Source: Thiomargarita sp.
GTDB taxonomy: Bacteria; Pseudomonadota; Gammaproteobacteria; Beggiatoales; Beggiatoaceae
Assembly: GCA_020721025.1 (NCBI GenBank)
Contig: DYNO01000082.1
Location: 1-13,450 of the forward strand
DNA length: 13,450 nucleotides
Direction: 5' to 3'
A model generated the notes under the pieces. The model saw only the letters and a list, made by a program, of their open reading frames with translations, was not told where the DNA came from and ran no database searches. Positions 6,579 through 13,323 of this stretch are shown piece by piece; position 1 is the stretch's first letter; each line of letters opens with the position of its first letter. The translations under genes and the position numbers were made by a program.

Positions 6579-6932
6579 ATGGATAAGAAACTAGGTCGTT
6601 TGCGTAGAGCACTGAAGACCCGTGTTCACATCAAAGAGTTGGGCGCGTATCGGTTGTGTGTGCATAAAACACCCCGCCATATTTATGCGCAAATCATTAC
6701 TCCCGCCGGTGACAAGGTACTTGCCTGTGCTTCTACTTTAGACAAAGCATTTAAAGAAAATGGGCAATATCCCGGTAATGTGACAGCGGCAACCCTGATC
6801 GGCAAAAACATTGCTGAACGTGCGAAAGCTGCGGGCATTACCAAGGTGGCATTTGATCGTTCCGGATTTCGTTATCATGGACGAATCAAAGCCTTAGCTG
6901 AAGCCGCCCGCGAAGGTGGGTTAGAATTTTAA
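6579..6932 (+). CDS. rplR: Large ribosomal subunit protein L18 (uL18)
   Basis: A 117-residue protein, the E. coli length, that binds 5S rRNA together with L5. It begins MDKKLGRLRRALKTR, carries KTPRHIYAQII and AERAKAAGITKVAFDRSGFRYHGR, and ends AEAAREGGLEF, all matching the family. It starts 3 nt after rplF, with only a weak ribosome binding site, so it is probably translated by coupling. A 101-nt gap with a strong hairpin separates it from rpsE. Confidence 0.97.
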   Translation: MDKKLGRLRRALKTRVHIKELGAYRLCVHKTPRHIYAQIITPAGDKVLACASTLDKAFKENGQYPGNVTAATLIGKNIAERAKAAGITKVAFDRSGFRYHGRIKALAEAAREGGLEF

Positions 6933-6961
6933 GCGCAGTTTGACGCGTGCCGTAGAACAGC

Positions 6962-6997
6962 ATTATGGGTGAGGTTATAACCAACATCATCCATAAT
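6962..6997 (+). promoter_or_regulatory. 11-bp hairpin upstream of rpsE
   Basis: Bases 6962-6972 (ATTATGGGTGA) pair with 6987-6997 (TCATCCATAAT) over 11 bp with a single G-U wobble. The 14-nt loop contains the perfect palindrome GGTTATAACC (6973-6982). There is no U tract, so it is not a simple terminator. It sits in a gap that is short in most relatives and buries an in-frame ATG at 6965. Confidence 0.5.
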
Positions 6998-7033
6998 AAT
7001 GTCGCGATAGAAAAAACTCAGAGAACGAATTTT

Positions 7034-7549
7034 ATGGCAAATTATGATGCACCAGCCGCCTCGAAAGAAGGTGGTGATCTGGTCGAAAAATTAGTCGCAG
7101 TCAATCGAGTTGCGAAAGTGGTCAAGGGTGGTCGAATTTTCAGCTTTACCGCATTAACGGTGGTTGGCGATGGCAAGGGTCGGGTCGGTTTTGGTTATGG
7201 CAAAGCCCGTGAAGTTCCCTTAGCCATTCAAAAAGCAATGGAACAAGCCCGTAAAAACATGAAGCGCGTCCATTTGAACGGTACAACTTTATATTATCCA
7301 GTCATTGGCGAACACGGCGCGGCGAAAGTTTATATGCAACCTGCCTCAGAAGGTACCGGCGTAATTGCTGGCGGTGCGATGCGGTCGGTGTTTGATGCAC
7401 TCGGCGTGCGGGATGTGTTGGCGAAAACCATTGGCACATCTAACCCCATGAATGTGGTGCGTGCGATGTTCAAAGGTTTAACCGAAGTGGCTTCACCTGA
7501 ATTAATCGCTGCCAAACGTGGCAAGACTGTCGAAGAAATTTTGCAATAG
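7034..7549 (+). CDS. rpsE: Small ribosomal subunit protein S5 (uS5)
   Basis: A 171-residue protein (167 in E. coli) that helps decoding fidelity and the mRNA entry helicase activity of the 30S. Family landmarks: LVEKLVAVNRVAKVVKGGR, FSFTALTVVGDGKGRVGFGYGKAREVP (the spectinomycin/double-stranded RNA-binding region), MQPASEGTGVIAGGAMRSV and AAKRGKTVEEIL at the end. The ATG at 7034 is preferred over the in-frame ATG at 6965: the extra 23 residues resemble no S5, and the upstream ATG is inside a strong hairpin. The ribosome binding site is weak (AGAG). Confidence 0.95.
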   Translation: MANYDAPAASKEGGDLVEKLVAVNRVAKVVKGGRIFSFTALTVVGDGKGRVGFGYGKAREVPLAIQKAMEQARKNMKRVHLNGTTLYYPVIGEHGAAKVYMQPASEGTGVIAGGAMRSVFDALGVRDVLAKTIGTSNPMNVVRAMFKGLTEVASPELIAAKRGKTVEEILQ

Positions 7550-7558
7550 GGGACAACC

Positions 7559-7765
7559 ATGAAAAAGATTTTACGGGTGACCCAAGTCAAGAGCAAGTTT
7601 GGACGCTTACCCAGTCACATTGCCTGTGTTAGAGGGTTAGGCTTACGGCATCGTCATCACACCGTTGAAGTGGAAGATACCCCATCGGTTCGTGGCATGA
7701 TCAATAAAGTCTATTATTTAGTTAAAGTTGAAGAATTAGAAGTGGAGAGTAACCATGCGTCTTAA
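7559..7765 (+). CDS. rpmD: Large ribosomal subunit protein L30 (uL30), with short C-terminal extension
   Basis: A 68-residue L30; the E. coli protein has 59. The core is clear: ILRVTQVKSKFGRLPSH, RGLGLRHRHHTVEVEDTPSVRGMIN, YYLVKVEE. The family normally ends near KVEE; here about nine residues more (LEVESNHAS) run into the start of rplO, overlapping it by 11 nt. AGGGGA at the end of rpsE is its ribosome binding site. The tail is probably a by-product of the gene overlap. Confidence 0.95.
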   Translation: MKKILRVTQVKSKFGRLPSHIACVRGLGLRHRHHTVEVEDTPSVRGMINKVYYLVKVEELEVESNHAS

Positions 7766-8204
7766 TAACATTCAACCGGCTCGTGGTTCTAAACCTTCAC
7801 AAAAACGTCTCGGTCGCGGTATCGGTTCGGGTCTCGGCAAAACGTCAGGACGGGGACACAAAGGGCAACATGCGCGTGCGGGTGGCTACCACAAAGTAGG
7901 TTTTGAAGGTGGTCAAATGCCCTTGCAACGTCGTTTGCCTAAAGTGGGTTTTCATTCCCATCAAGCCAAGGACACCGAAGAAGTGCGTTTGCATGAATTA
8001 GCCAAGATTGATGCCGAAGTGATTGATTTAATGAGTTTAAAATTAGCCAATATTGTCGCCCCAACGTGTAAACGCGCCAAAGTGATTTTATCCGGTGAAA
8101 TTACCAAACCAGTTAAATTAAGCGGCATTGCAGTGACTAAGGGTGCCAAAGCAGCCATTGAAGCCGCCGGCGGTAGCATTGAAACCGAAGTTTGTAGCCA
8201 GTAA
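7755..8204 (+). CDS. rplO: Large ribosomal subunit protein L15 (uL15)
   Basis: A 149-residue protein (144 in E. coli) that joins late in 50S assembly. The glycine-rich basic N-terminal half is typical: PARGSKPSQKRLGRGIGSG, GKTSGRGHKGQHAR, FEGGQMPLQRRLPKVGF. The C-terminal half ends with VTKGAKAAIEAAGGSIE. The Shine-Dalgarno GGAG lies inside rpmD, which overlaps the start by 11 nt. A 232-nt gap with hairpins follows, where most relatives place secY within a few bases. Confidence 0.97.
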   Translation: MRLNNIQPARGSKPSQKRLGRGIGSGLGKTSGRGHKGQHARAGGYHKVGFEGGQMPLQRRLPKVGFHSHQAKDTEEVRLHELAKIDAEVIDLMSLKLANIVAPTCKRAKVILSGEITKPVKLSGIAVTKGAKAAIEAAGGSIETEVCSQ

Positions 8205-8212
8205 TTCAAATA

Positions 8213-8248
8213 AATCAACCTGTTGGGTGTTCAAAATCCGACAGGTTT
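8213..8248 (+). terminator. Terminator-like hairpin after rplO
   Basis: AACCTGTTGG pairs with CCGACAGGTT over 10 bp with one U-G wobble and an 11-nt loop, ending in TTT. The U tract is short, so it is probably a partial terminator. A second perfect 7-bp hairpin, TAATGAG-ATAA-CTCATTA (8298-8315), follows. The rest of the 8205-8354 stretch shows no gene. Confidence 0.5.
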
Positions 8249-8354
8249 CAGCATCAATGTTTTAAAAATAAACGAGCTATCTGAACCATAATTCGCTTAA
8301 TGAGATAACTCATTATGCCAACTAAATAAATTATAAAAACGATGATTCAACGCA

Positions 8355-8383
8355 TTGACAAAATCTCTTATAAATTTTATAGT
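8355..8383 (+). promoter_or_regulatory. Promoter before secY
   Basis: A perfect TTGACA (8355-8360), a 17-bp spacer and TATAGT (8378-8383). Transcription would start near 8390, giving a leader of about 47 nt. Together with the hairpins just upstream it would allow secY to be transcribed separately from the spc ribosomal genes. Confidence 0.65.
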
Positions 8384-8436
8384 CTGCACCATCATTCATT
8401 TAAGCATTTAACATCAAAGATTGATAAGGGGACACT

Positions 8437-9771
8437 GTGACAGCATTGGCGACAGAGTTGGGAAAATTAGGACGTTTAACCGAGTTGAAACATCGACTCT
8501 TGTTTGTATTGGGCGCAATTATTGTATTTCGATTGGGAACATTTATTCCCGTCCCCGGCATTGACCCGGTGGCTTTGGCAAAAATGTTTGAATCGCAACG
8601 CGGCACCATTTTGGACATGTTTAACATGTTCTCTGGTGGTGCATTGGGGCGGTTCTCGGTGTTTGCCTTGGGGATCATGCCCTACATTTCTGCCTCGATT
8701 ATCATGCAGTTACTCACCGTTGTTTCGCCACAATTGGAACAACTGAAAAAAGAGGGAGAACATGGACGGCGTAAAATCACCCAGTACACCCGGTATGGCA
8801 CGGTATTTTTAGCTACCTTTCAAGCCATTGGGGTCGCTATCGCGTTGGAAAGTCAACAGAATGTCGTGATCGAAGCGGGGCTGGCTTTCCGAATCACTGC
8901 GGCAGTCAGCTTGGTTACCGGCACGATGTTTTTAATGTGGTTGGGCGAACAAGTTACCGAACGGGGTGTGGGCAACGGAATTTCGATTCTGATTTTCACG
9001 GGGATTGTGGCGGGTTTACCTGCGGCGATTGGCGGCACATTGGAACTGGCGCGTACTGGGCAATTACATGTTGTGATTGTTGTATTGATCATGGTCATTG
9101 TTGCAGCAGTGACTGCCTTCGTGGTTTTTGTGGAAAAAGGACAGCGGCGCATCACGGTGAATTATGCGAAACGTCAAGTGGGTAATAAGTTGTATGCCGG
9201 GCAAACTACCCATTTACCGTTGAAATTGAACATGGCAGGGGTGATTCCACCAATTTTCGCATCCAGTTTGATTTTATTTCCCGCCACCTTGGGCAGTTGG
9301 TTTAGTAACGCCGAAGGCATGGGATGGTTACGCAATGTGTCGCAGGCTCTGTCACCGGGGCAACCGTTGTATGTCGGATTGTATGCCGTCGCAATTATTT
9401 TCTTTTGTTTCTTCTATACTGCATTGATTTTCAATCCGAAAGAAACAGCGGATAATTTGAAGAAGTCTGGCGCGTTTGTACCGGGCGTGCGTCCAGGCAA
9501 GCAAACTGCGGATTATATTGACAAAGTGATGACTCGCTTAACTTTAGGTGGGGCGATTTACATTACCGCAGTGTGTTTGTTACCCGAATTTTTAACACTC
9601 AATTGGCATGTTCCATTTTATTTCGGTGGGACATCGCTATTGATTATTGTCGTGGTTGTCATGGATTTTATGGCGCAGATTCAAGCCCACTTGGTTTCGC
9701 ATCAATATGAAGGTTTGATGAAAAAATCTCATTTAAAAGGTCATAATCGCAATCCATTGGCTATCCGTTAA
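8437..9771 (+). CDS. secY: Preprotein translocase channel subunit SecY
   Basis: A 444-residue inner-membrane protein (443 in E. coli), the pore of the SecYEG translocon through which unfolded proteins cross or enter the membrane. About ten hydrophobic segments are visible, the first at residues 20-37 (LLFVLGAIIVFRLGTFIP). Other marks: the plug region and GIMPYISASIIMQLL (79-93), the TERGVGNGISILIF loop, the cytoplasmic FVPGVRPGKQTADYID (347-362) that contacts SecA and ribosomes, and PFYFGGTSLLIIVVV (393-407). The start is GTG at 8437, with AAGGGG 5 nt upstream and an in-frame stop 9 nt before it, so no earlier start is possible. Confidence 0.97.
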   Translation: MTALATELGKLGRLTELKHRLLFVLGAIIVFRLGTFIPVPGIDPVALAKMFESQRGTILDMFNMFSGGALGRFSVFALGIMPYISASIIMQLLTVVSPQLEQLKKEGEHGRRKITQYTRYGTVFLATFQAIGVAIALESQQNVVIEAGLAFRITAAVSLVTGTMFLMWLGEQVTERGVGNGISILIFTGIVAGLPAAIGGTLELARTGQLHVVIVVLIMVIVAAVTAFVVFVEKGQRRITVNYAKRQVGNKLYAGQTTHLPLKLNMAGVIPPIFASSLILFPATLGSWFSNAEGMGWLRNVSQALSPGQPLYVGLYAVAIIFFCFFYTALIFNPKETADNLKKSGAFVPGVRPGKQTADYIDKVMTRLTLGGAIYITAVCLLPEFLTLNWHVPFYFGGTSLLIIVVVVMDFMAQIQAHLVSHQYEGLMKKSHLKGHNRNPLAIR

Positions 9772-9786
9772 TTGTCGTCCTAAAAT

Positions 9787-9826
9787 AGCAAGTGATACTG
9801 CTTGATGCCAGATGACTTGCTTTTTT
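9787..9826 (+). terminator. Intrinsic terminator or attenuator between secY and rpmJ
   Basis: AGCAAGT (9787-9793) pairs with ACTTGCT (9815-9821) and runs straight into a T tract (9821-9826). The AAAA before the stem can pair with the Ts, as in bidirectional terminators. It lies 15 nt after the secY stop and 14 nt before rpmJ. Confidence 0.6.
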
Positions 9827-9840
9827 AAATGGAGAAAAAC

Positions 9841-9954
9841 ATGAAGGTAAGAGCATCAGTCAAAAAGATTTGTCGTAACTGTAAGATCATTCGCCGCAAT
9901 GGCACGATTCGCGTGATTTGTTCCGACAAGCGACACAAACAACGGCAAGGTTAA
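9841..9954 (+). CDS. rpmJ: Large ribosomal subunit protein L36 (bL36), zinc-binding form
   Basis: A 37-residue protein, too short for many gene finders. It begins MKVRASVKKICRNCK and ends SDKRHKQRQG. Cys11, Cys14, Cys27 and His32 form the complete zinc ribbon of the C+ form. L36 is the last small protein of the 50S and binds near helices 89-97 of 23S rRNA. TGGAG stands just before the ATG. Its position between secY and rpsM is the classical one. The terminator-like hairpin directly upstream means its expression depends on readthrough from secY, or on a start site I do not see. Confidence 0.95.
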   Translation: MKVRASVKKICRNCKIIRRNGTIRVICSDKRHKQRQG

Positions 9955-9959
9955 AATTC

Positions 9960-9988
9960 TTGCAGAGTTACCCATTTAAGTATATAAT
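9960..9988 (+). promoter_or_regulatory. Promoter of the alpha operon (rpsM)
   Basis: TTGCAG (9960-9965), a 17-bp spacer and a perfect TATAAT (9983-9988). The start would be near 9995, only about 33 nt before rpsM. TAACC (10001-10005) and GGTTA (10012-10016) form a small stem just before the Shine-Dalgarno GAGGAA. The leader seems too short for an E. coli-like S4 pseudoknot. Confidence 0.65.
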
Positions 9989-10027
9989 TGAACACTTTTT
10001 TAACCGATCAGGGTTAGAGGAATCATT

Positions 10028-10384
10028 ATGGCTCGTATTGCAGGAGTGAATATCCCTGTCCAAAAACATGCGGTTATTGCACTGACTTCAATTTACGGTA
10101 TTGGACCGACGCGATCACGCACGATTTGTCAAGCGGCTGGCATTGAACCTAGTACGAAAATCAGAGATTTAAGTGAAGAACTGTTAGATAAATTGCGGGC
10201 AGAAATCGCGAAAGTGACGGTGGAAGGTGATTTACGCCGGGAAGTCGCAATGAATATCAAACGTTTAATGGATTTAGGTTGTTACCGTGGGGTGCGCCAC
10301 AGACGCGGTTTACCGGTACGTGGACAACAAACGCAAACGAACGCGAGAACCCGTAAGGGCCCGCGCAAAGCCATGCGTAAATAG
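10028..10384 (+). CDS. rpsM: Small ribosomal subunit protein S13 (uS13)
   Basis: A 118-residue protein, the E. coli length, in the head of the 30S, bridging to L5 and touching P-site tRNA with its C-terminal tail. Seen: MARIAGVNIPVQKHAVIALTSIYGIG, GDLRREVAMNIKRLMDLGCYRG, and the basic tail RHRRGLPVRGQQTQTNARTRKGPRKA. GAGGAA lies 5 nt before the ATG. It is the first gene of the alpha operon with its own promoter; rpsK follows 21 nt later. Confidence 0.97.
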   Translation: MARIAGVNIPVQKHAVIALTSIYGIGPTRSRTICQAAGIEPSTKIRDLSEELLDKLRAEIAKVTVEGDLRREVAMNIKRLMDLGCYRGVRHRRGLPVRGQQTQTNARTRKGPRKAMRK

Positions 10385-10405
10385 CCTCAGAGGAATTAGG
10401 AACGA

Positions 10406-10801
10406 ATGGCAAAACCAACACCTGCGACTCGTATTCGCAAAAAAGTTAAGAAAAATGTGACTGAAGGCATTGCACATATCCATGCCTCTTTTAATAATAC
10501 CATTATCGCCATCTCTGATCGTCAGGGCAATATCCTCGGTTGGGCGACTTCCGGTGGCAGTGGTTTTCGTGGTTCTCGGAAAAGTACCCCCTTTGCAGCT
10601 CAGATAGCAGTGGAGCGGCTCAGTGATGTGGTGAAAGAATTTGGCGTGAAAAATTTGGAAGTGCGTATCAAAGGTCCCGGTCCCGGTCGGGAATCCGCAG
10701 TGCGTGCACTGAATAATAAAGGCTTTAAAATCACCAGTATTATTGATGTGACCCCCATTCCTCATAATGGTTGTCGCCCTCCTAAACGGCGTAGAGTGTA
10801 A
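10406..10801 (+). CDS. rpsK: Small ribosomal subunit protein S11 (uS11)
   Basis: A 131-residue protein (129 in E. coli) on the 30S platform near the mRNA exit and the anti-Shine-Dalgarno. Hallmarks: KKNVTEGIAHIHASFNNTIIAISD, GWATSGGSGFRGSRKSTPFAAQIA, VRIKGPGPGRESAVRAL, and the end DVTPIPHNGCRPPKRRRV. TTAGGA lies just before the start. rpsD follows after 16 nt. A long reading frame on the other strand across this gene and rpsM is a shadow. Confidence 0.97.
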   Translation: MAKPTPATRIRKKVKKNVTEGIAHIHASFNNTIIAISDRQGNILGWATSGGSGFRGSRKSTPFAAQIAVERLSDVVKEFGVKNLEVRIKGPGPGRESAVRALNNKGFKITSIIDVTPIPHNGCRPPKRRRV

Positions 10802-10817
10802 TCCCAAGAGAGAAATT

Positions 10818-11438
10818 ATGGCAAGATACCTCGGACCGAAATGTAAATTAAGCCGTCGTGAAGGCGCGGATTTATTTTTAAAAAGTCGGACACGCTCATT
10901 AGATAGTAAATGTAAATTGGATAAACTTCCCGGACAACATGGCGACAAACGTCCCCGGATGTCTGACTACGCGCTACAGTTGCGGGAAAAGCAAAAACTG
11001 CGTCGAATTTACGGAATATTAGAAAGACAATTCAGCAATTATTACAAAGAAGCCAGTCGTATCAAGGGTTCGACCGGTGAAAATCTGCTTAAATTGCTAG
11101 AATGTCGGCTTGACAACGTTGTCTATCGCATGGGATTCGCGGTGACGCGTCCCGAAGCCCGGCAATTGGTCAGCCATAAAGCGATTACCATTAATGGTCA
11201 AACGGTGAATATTCCCTCTTATCAAGTGCGCGCCGGCGATGTCGTGGCAATTCGTGAAAAAAATAAGGAACAATTACGGATTAAAAGTGCCTTGAGCAGT
11301 GCCGAAGAACACGGGTTTCCTGAGTGGGTCGAAGTTGAAGCTGGTAAAAAGCAAGGGACATTTAAACGTGTTCCTGAACGGATTGACCTCCCCAGCGACA
11401 TTAATGAACAGCTTGTGGTTGAATTGTACTCTAAATAA
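10818..11438 (+). CDS. rpsD: Small ribosomal subunit protein S4 (uS4)
   Basis: A 206-residue protein, the E. coli length, that nucleates 30S assembly on the 5' domain of 16S rRNA. It begins MARYLGPKCKLSRREGADLFL, has PGQHG and SDYALQLREKQKLRRIYG, the S4 RNA-binding domain RLDNVVYRMGFAVTRPEARQLVSH-A-TINGQ, and ends NEQLVVELYSK. The ATG at 10818 is chosen over an in-frame start at 10767 because all S4 proteins begin MARY. In E. coli S4 represses the alpha operon. Unlike there, a 277-nt gap follows before rpoA. Confidence 0.97.
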   Translation: MARYLGPKCKLSRREGADLFLKSRTRSLDSKCKLDKLPGQHGDKRPRMSDYALQLREKQKLRRIYGILERQFSNYYKEASRIKGSTGENLLKLLECRLDNVVYRMGFAVTRPEARQLVSHKAITINGQTVNIPSYQVRAGDVVAIREKNKEQLRIKSALSSAEEHGFPEWVEVEAGKKQGTFKRVPERIDLPSDINEQLVVELYSK

Positions 11439-11715
11439 TCCTTTGTCAGATGTGATGTTGGCTGCTTAACTTGATCATACTTTGGGGTAAAAAAGTTGGG
11501 TTTGAATTTTGGGTGTAACAGCCGAACTGGTAAAACCTATCAAGAAAAGTAAACAATGAATTCTTTATAGAAATCATCAATCAATCGTCACATCGTAGGC
11601 GCACGTGATATTTTATTGCGTGCTTTGGTAGATCAACCCCACTGGTTTTCAGTGGCAGTTAGCGTCCGTGAATAACAATCACGCATGTTAAGAGAAAAAG
11701 AGGATCGGTTACGCC
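11439..11715 (+). other. Long structured gap between rpsD and rpoA
   Basis: This 277-nt stretch replaces the ~25 nt seen in E. coli. It holds three successive inverted repeats: GCACG/CGTGC (11601-11605, 11619-11623), the perfect CCACTG-GTTTT-CAGTGG (11639-11655), and CGTGA/TCACG (11667-11671, 11679-11683). None has a U tract. A frame from 11592 to 11675 reads like a protein end (LLRALVDQPHWFSVAVSVRE, stop) but has no start codon and may be a gene relic. I saw no convincing promoter. Confidence 0.5.
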
Positions 11716-12711
11716 ATGCAATCCAATGTGTTGGAATTGTTAAAACCGCGTATCGTTGATGTTAAGAAAGTTTCTGACACCAAAGCCAGACTCACTTTAG
11801 AACCATTGGATCGCGGGTTTGGTTATACACTGGGTAATGCGTTACGGCGGGTATTGCTGTCTTCAATTCCAGGCGCGGCTATTGTGGAAGCCTCCATTGA
11901 CGGTGTGCTCCATGAATACACTACCATTGAAGGCGTACAGGAAGATGTGACAGATGTGTTAATGAATCTTAAGGGACTTGCCTTTAAGATGCACGGACGT
12001 TCGGAAGTGACTCTGCATCTGTCGAAACAAGGACCTGCAACCGTATGCGCTGCGGACATTGATTTTCCTCAAGATGTGGAAGTCGTCAATCGCGACCACG
12101 TCATAGCGCATGTCACCAAGCCCGGTGCCCAGTTCAATATGCGGCTTAAAATCATGATGGGACGCGGCTATCAACCGGCTTATCAACGCGCCCAAGGAGA
12201 TACCCCAATTGGCACGCTTAAAGTTGATGCGTCGTTCAGCCCAATTTTGCGGGTTTCCTACAGTGTCGAAAGTGCGCGGGTCGAACAACGGACAGATTTA
12301 GACCGGCTGATTATGGAATTAGAAACCAATGGCACGATTGACCCTGAGGCGGCAATTCGCCATGCAGCGACCATTTTGCAGTCACAACTTGCGGTGATCG
12401 TTCAATTGGAAGGCAATATCGAAGTCGAAACACCGCGTGAAGAAATTCATGTGGATCCGGTGCTACTGCGTCCAGTGGATGAATTAGAACTCACCGTTCG
12501 TTCCGCCAACTGTCTGAAAGCAGAAAACATTTATTACATCGGCGATTTAATTCAACGCACTGAACAAGAACTGCTCAAAACGCCTAATTTGGGTAAAAAA
12601 TCTTTAACCGAAATCAAAGAAGTGCTGGGTTCTAAAGGTTTATCGTTAGGCATGAAGGTGGAAAATTGGCACCCACCCGGCTTGTATGATGAAAAACATA
12701 CTAAATTATAA
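11716..12711 (+). CDS. rpoA: DNA-directed RNA polymerase subunit alpha
   Basis: A 331-residue protein (329 in E. coli). Two copies scaffold beta and beta' assembly. The N-terminal domain (about 1-235) shows EPLDRGFGYTLGNALRRVLLSSIPGAAI, the dimer and beta-contact region, and MMGRGYQPA. After a linker, the C-terminal domain (about 250-320) carries VRSANCLKAENI, with Arg262 matching E. coli Arg265 that binds UP-element DNA and activators, then TPNLGKKSLTEIKEVL and GLSLGMKVENWPP-like GMKVENWHPPG. The ATG at 11716 follows AGAGGA by 11 nt. It sits between two unusually long gaps, so its level may be set independently of the ribosomal genes. Confidence 0.97.
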   Translation: MQSNVLELLKPRIVDVKKVSDTKARLTLEPLDRGFGYTLGNALRRVLLSSIPGAAIVEASIDGVLHEYTTIEGVQEDVTDVLMNLKGLAFKMHGRSEVTLHLSKQGPATVCAADIDFPQDVEVVNRDHVIAHVTKPGAQFNMRLKIMMGRGYQPAYQRAQGDTPIGTLKVDASFSPILRVSYSVESARVEQRTDLDRLIMELETNGTIDPEAAIRHAATILQSQLAVIVQLEGNIEVETPREEIHVDPVLLRPVDELELTVRSANCLKAENIYYIGDLIQRTEQELLKTPNLGKKSLTEIKEVLGSKGLSLGMKVENWHPPGLYDEKHTKL

Positions 12712-12720
12712 ACTTTAGAT

Positions 12721-12780
12721 AACACGAATAGGCGAAATTTTTAGCGATAGTCATCGGTTGAAAATACGTCTATTCTTGTT
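12721..12780 (+). terminator. 60-nt compound hairpin between rpoA and rplQ
   Basis: Bases 12721-12734 (AACACGAATAGGCG) pair with 12767-12780 (CGTCTATTCTTGTT) over 14 bp with one mismatch and one G-U wobble. The 32-nt loop holds an inner stem CGAT-AGTC-ATCG (12745-12756). The 3' arm is U-rich and runs into TTGTTTG, so partial termination is possible; an RNA processing site is an alternative. Confidence 0.5.
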
Positions 12781-12819
12781 TGCCCGTACTTTAAGTTGGA
12801 ATGTAAGGAATTTTAAGGA

Positions 12820-13194
12820 ATGCGTCACCGTAAAAGTGGTAGAAAATTTAATATCACCAGCAGTCATCGTAATGCGATGTTTCAAAATATGACTGTTTCT
12901 TTAATGCAGCACGAATTAATCACAACGACCCTGCCCAAGGCAAAAGAATTGCGTCGGGTGGCTGAACCGTTGATTACCTTAGCAAAAGAAGACAGTGTCG
13001 CGCATCGTCGTTTAGCCTTTGCCCGGCTACGTGATAGAGACACCGTTACTAAATTATTTAATGAATTGGGACCCCGTTACAAACAACGTCCGGGTGGCTA
13101 TCTGCGTATTCTGAAGTGTGGATTTCGCGCTGGGGATAAAGCACCGATGGCTATCGTTGAATTGGTGGACAGACCCGATGCCGTTACTGGGTAA
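12820..13194 (+). CDS. rplQ: Large ribosomal subunit protein L17 (bL17)
   Basis: A 124-residue protein (127 in E. coli) of the 50S near the peptide exit. It begins MRHRKSGRKFNITSSHRNAMFQNM, followed by LMQHELITTTLPKAKELRRVAEPLITLAKEDS, and ends with GGYLRILKCGFRAGDKAPMAIVELVDR, all family signatures. Two AAGGAA boxes precede the ATG; the one at 12805-12810 has normal spacing, while the other touches the start. It closes the alpha operon as in E. coli. Confidence 0.97.
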   Translation: MRHRKSGRKFNITSSHRNAMFQNMTVSLMQHELITTTLPKAKELRRVAEPLITLAKEDSVAHRRLAFARLRDRDTVTKLFNELGPRYKQRPGGYLRILKCGFRAGDKAPMAIVELVDRPDAVTG

Positions 13195-13221
13195 ATTTGC
13201 CGTTGCTGAAGTTAAAAAACT

Positions 13222-13248
13222 ATGCCTACTCAATCACTTGGTAGGCGT
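13222..13248. terminator. Terminator hairpin after rplQ, best for leftward transcription
   Basis: ATGCCTACT (13222-13230) pairs with GGTAGGCGT (13240-13248) over 9 bp with two wobbles. On the plus strand the following bases are only mildly U-rich. On the minus strand the stem is followed by TAGTTTTTTAAC, a good intrinsic terminator. It may end rplQ in one direction and a gene beyond the right edge in the other. Confidence 0.5.
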
Positions 13249-13323
13249 GGTGACTTGTCTTGATTCCTCTCTGCTTATCACTCCTTTCTCTGCCACATCC
13301 ACCGCAATTTAAATCTTCAAAAG

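Noticed and set aside
6965..7033. N-terminal extension of S5 from the ATG at 6965
   Set aside because: The added residues do not resemble S5 and the ATG is inside a strong hairpin; the family start is at 7034.
10310..10948. 212-aa open frame on the minus strand
   Set aside because: It lies antisense to rpsM, rpsK and rpsD, all certain genes, and shows no recognisable domain; it is a shadow of their codon use.
13118..13312. 64-aa frame over the end of rplQ
   Set aside because: It overlaps rplQ out of frame and then runs through a terminator hairpin; no domain seen.
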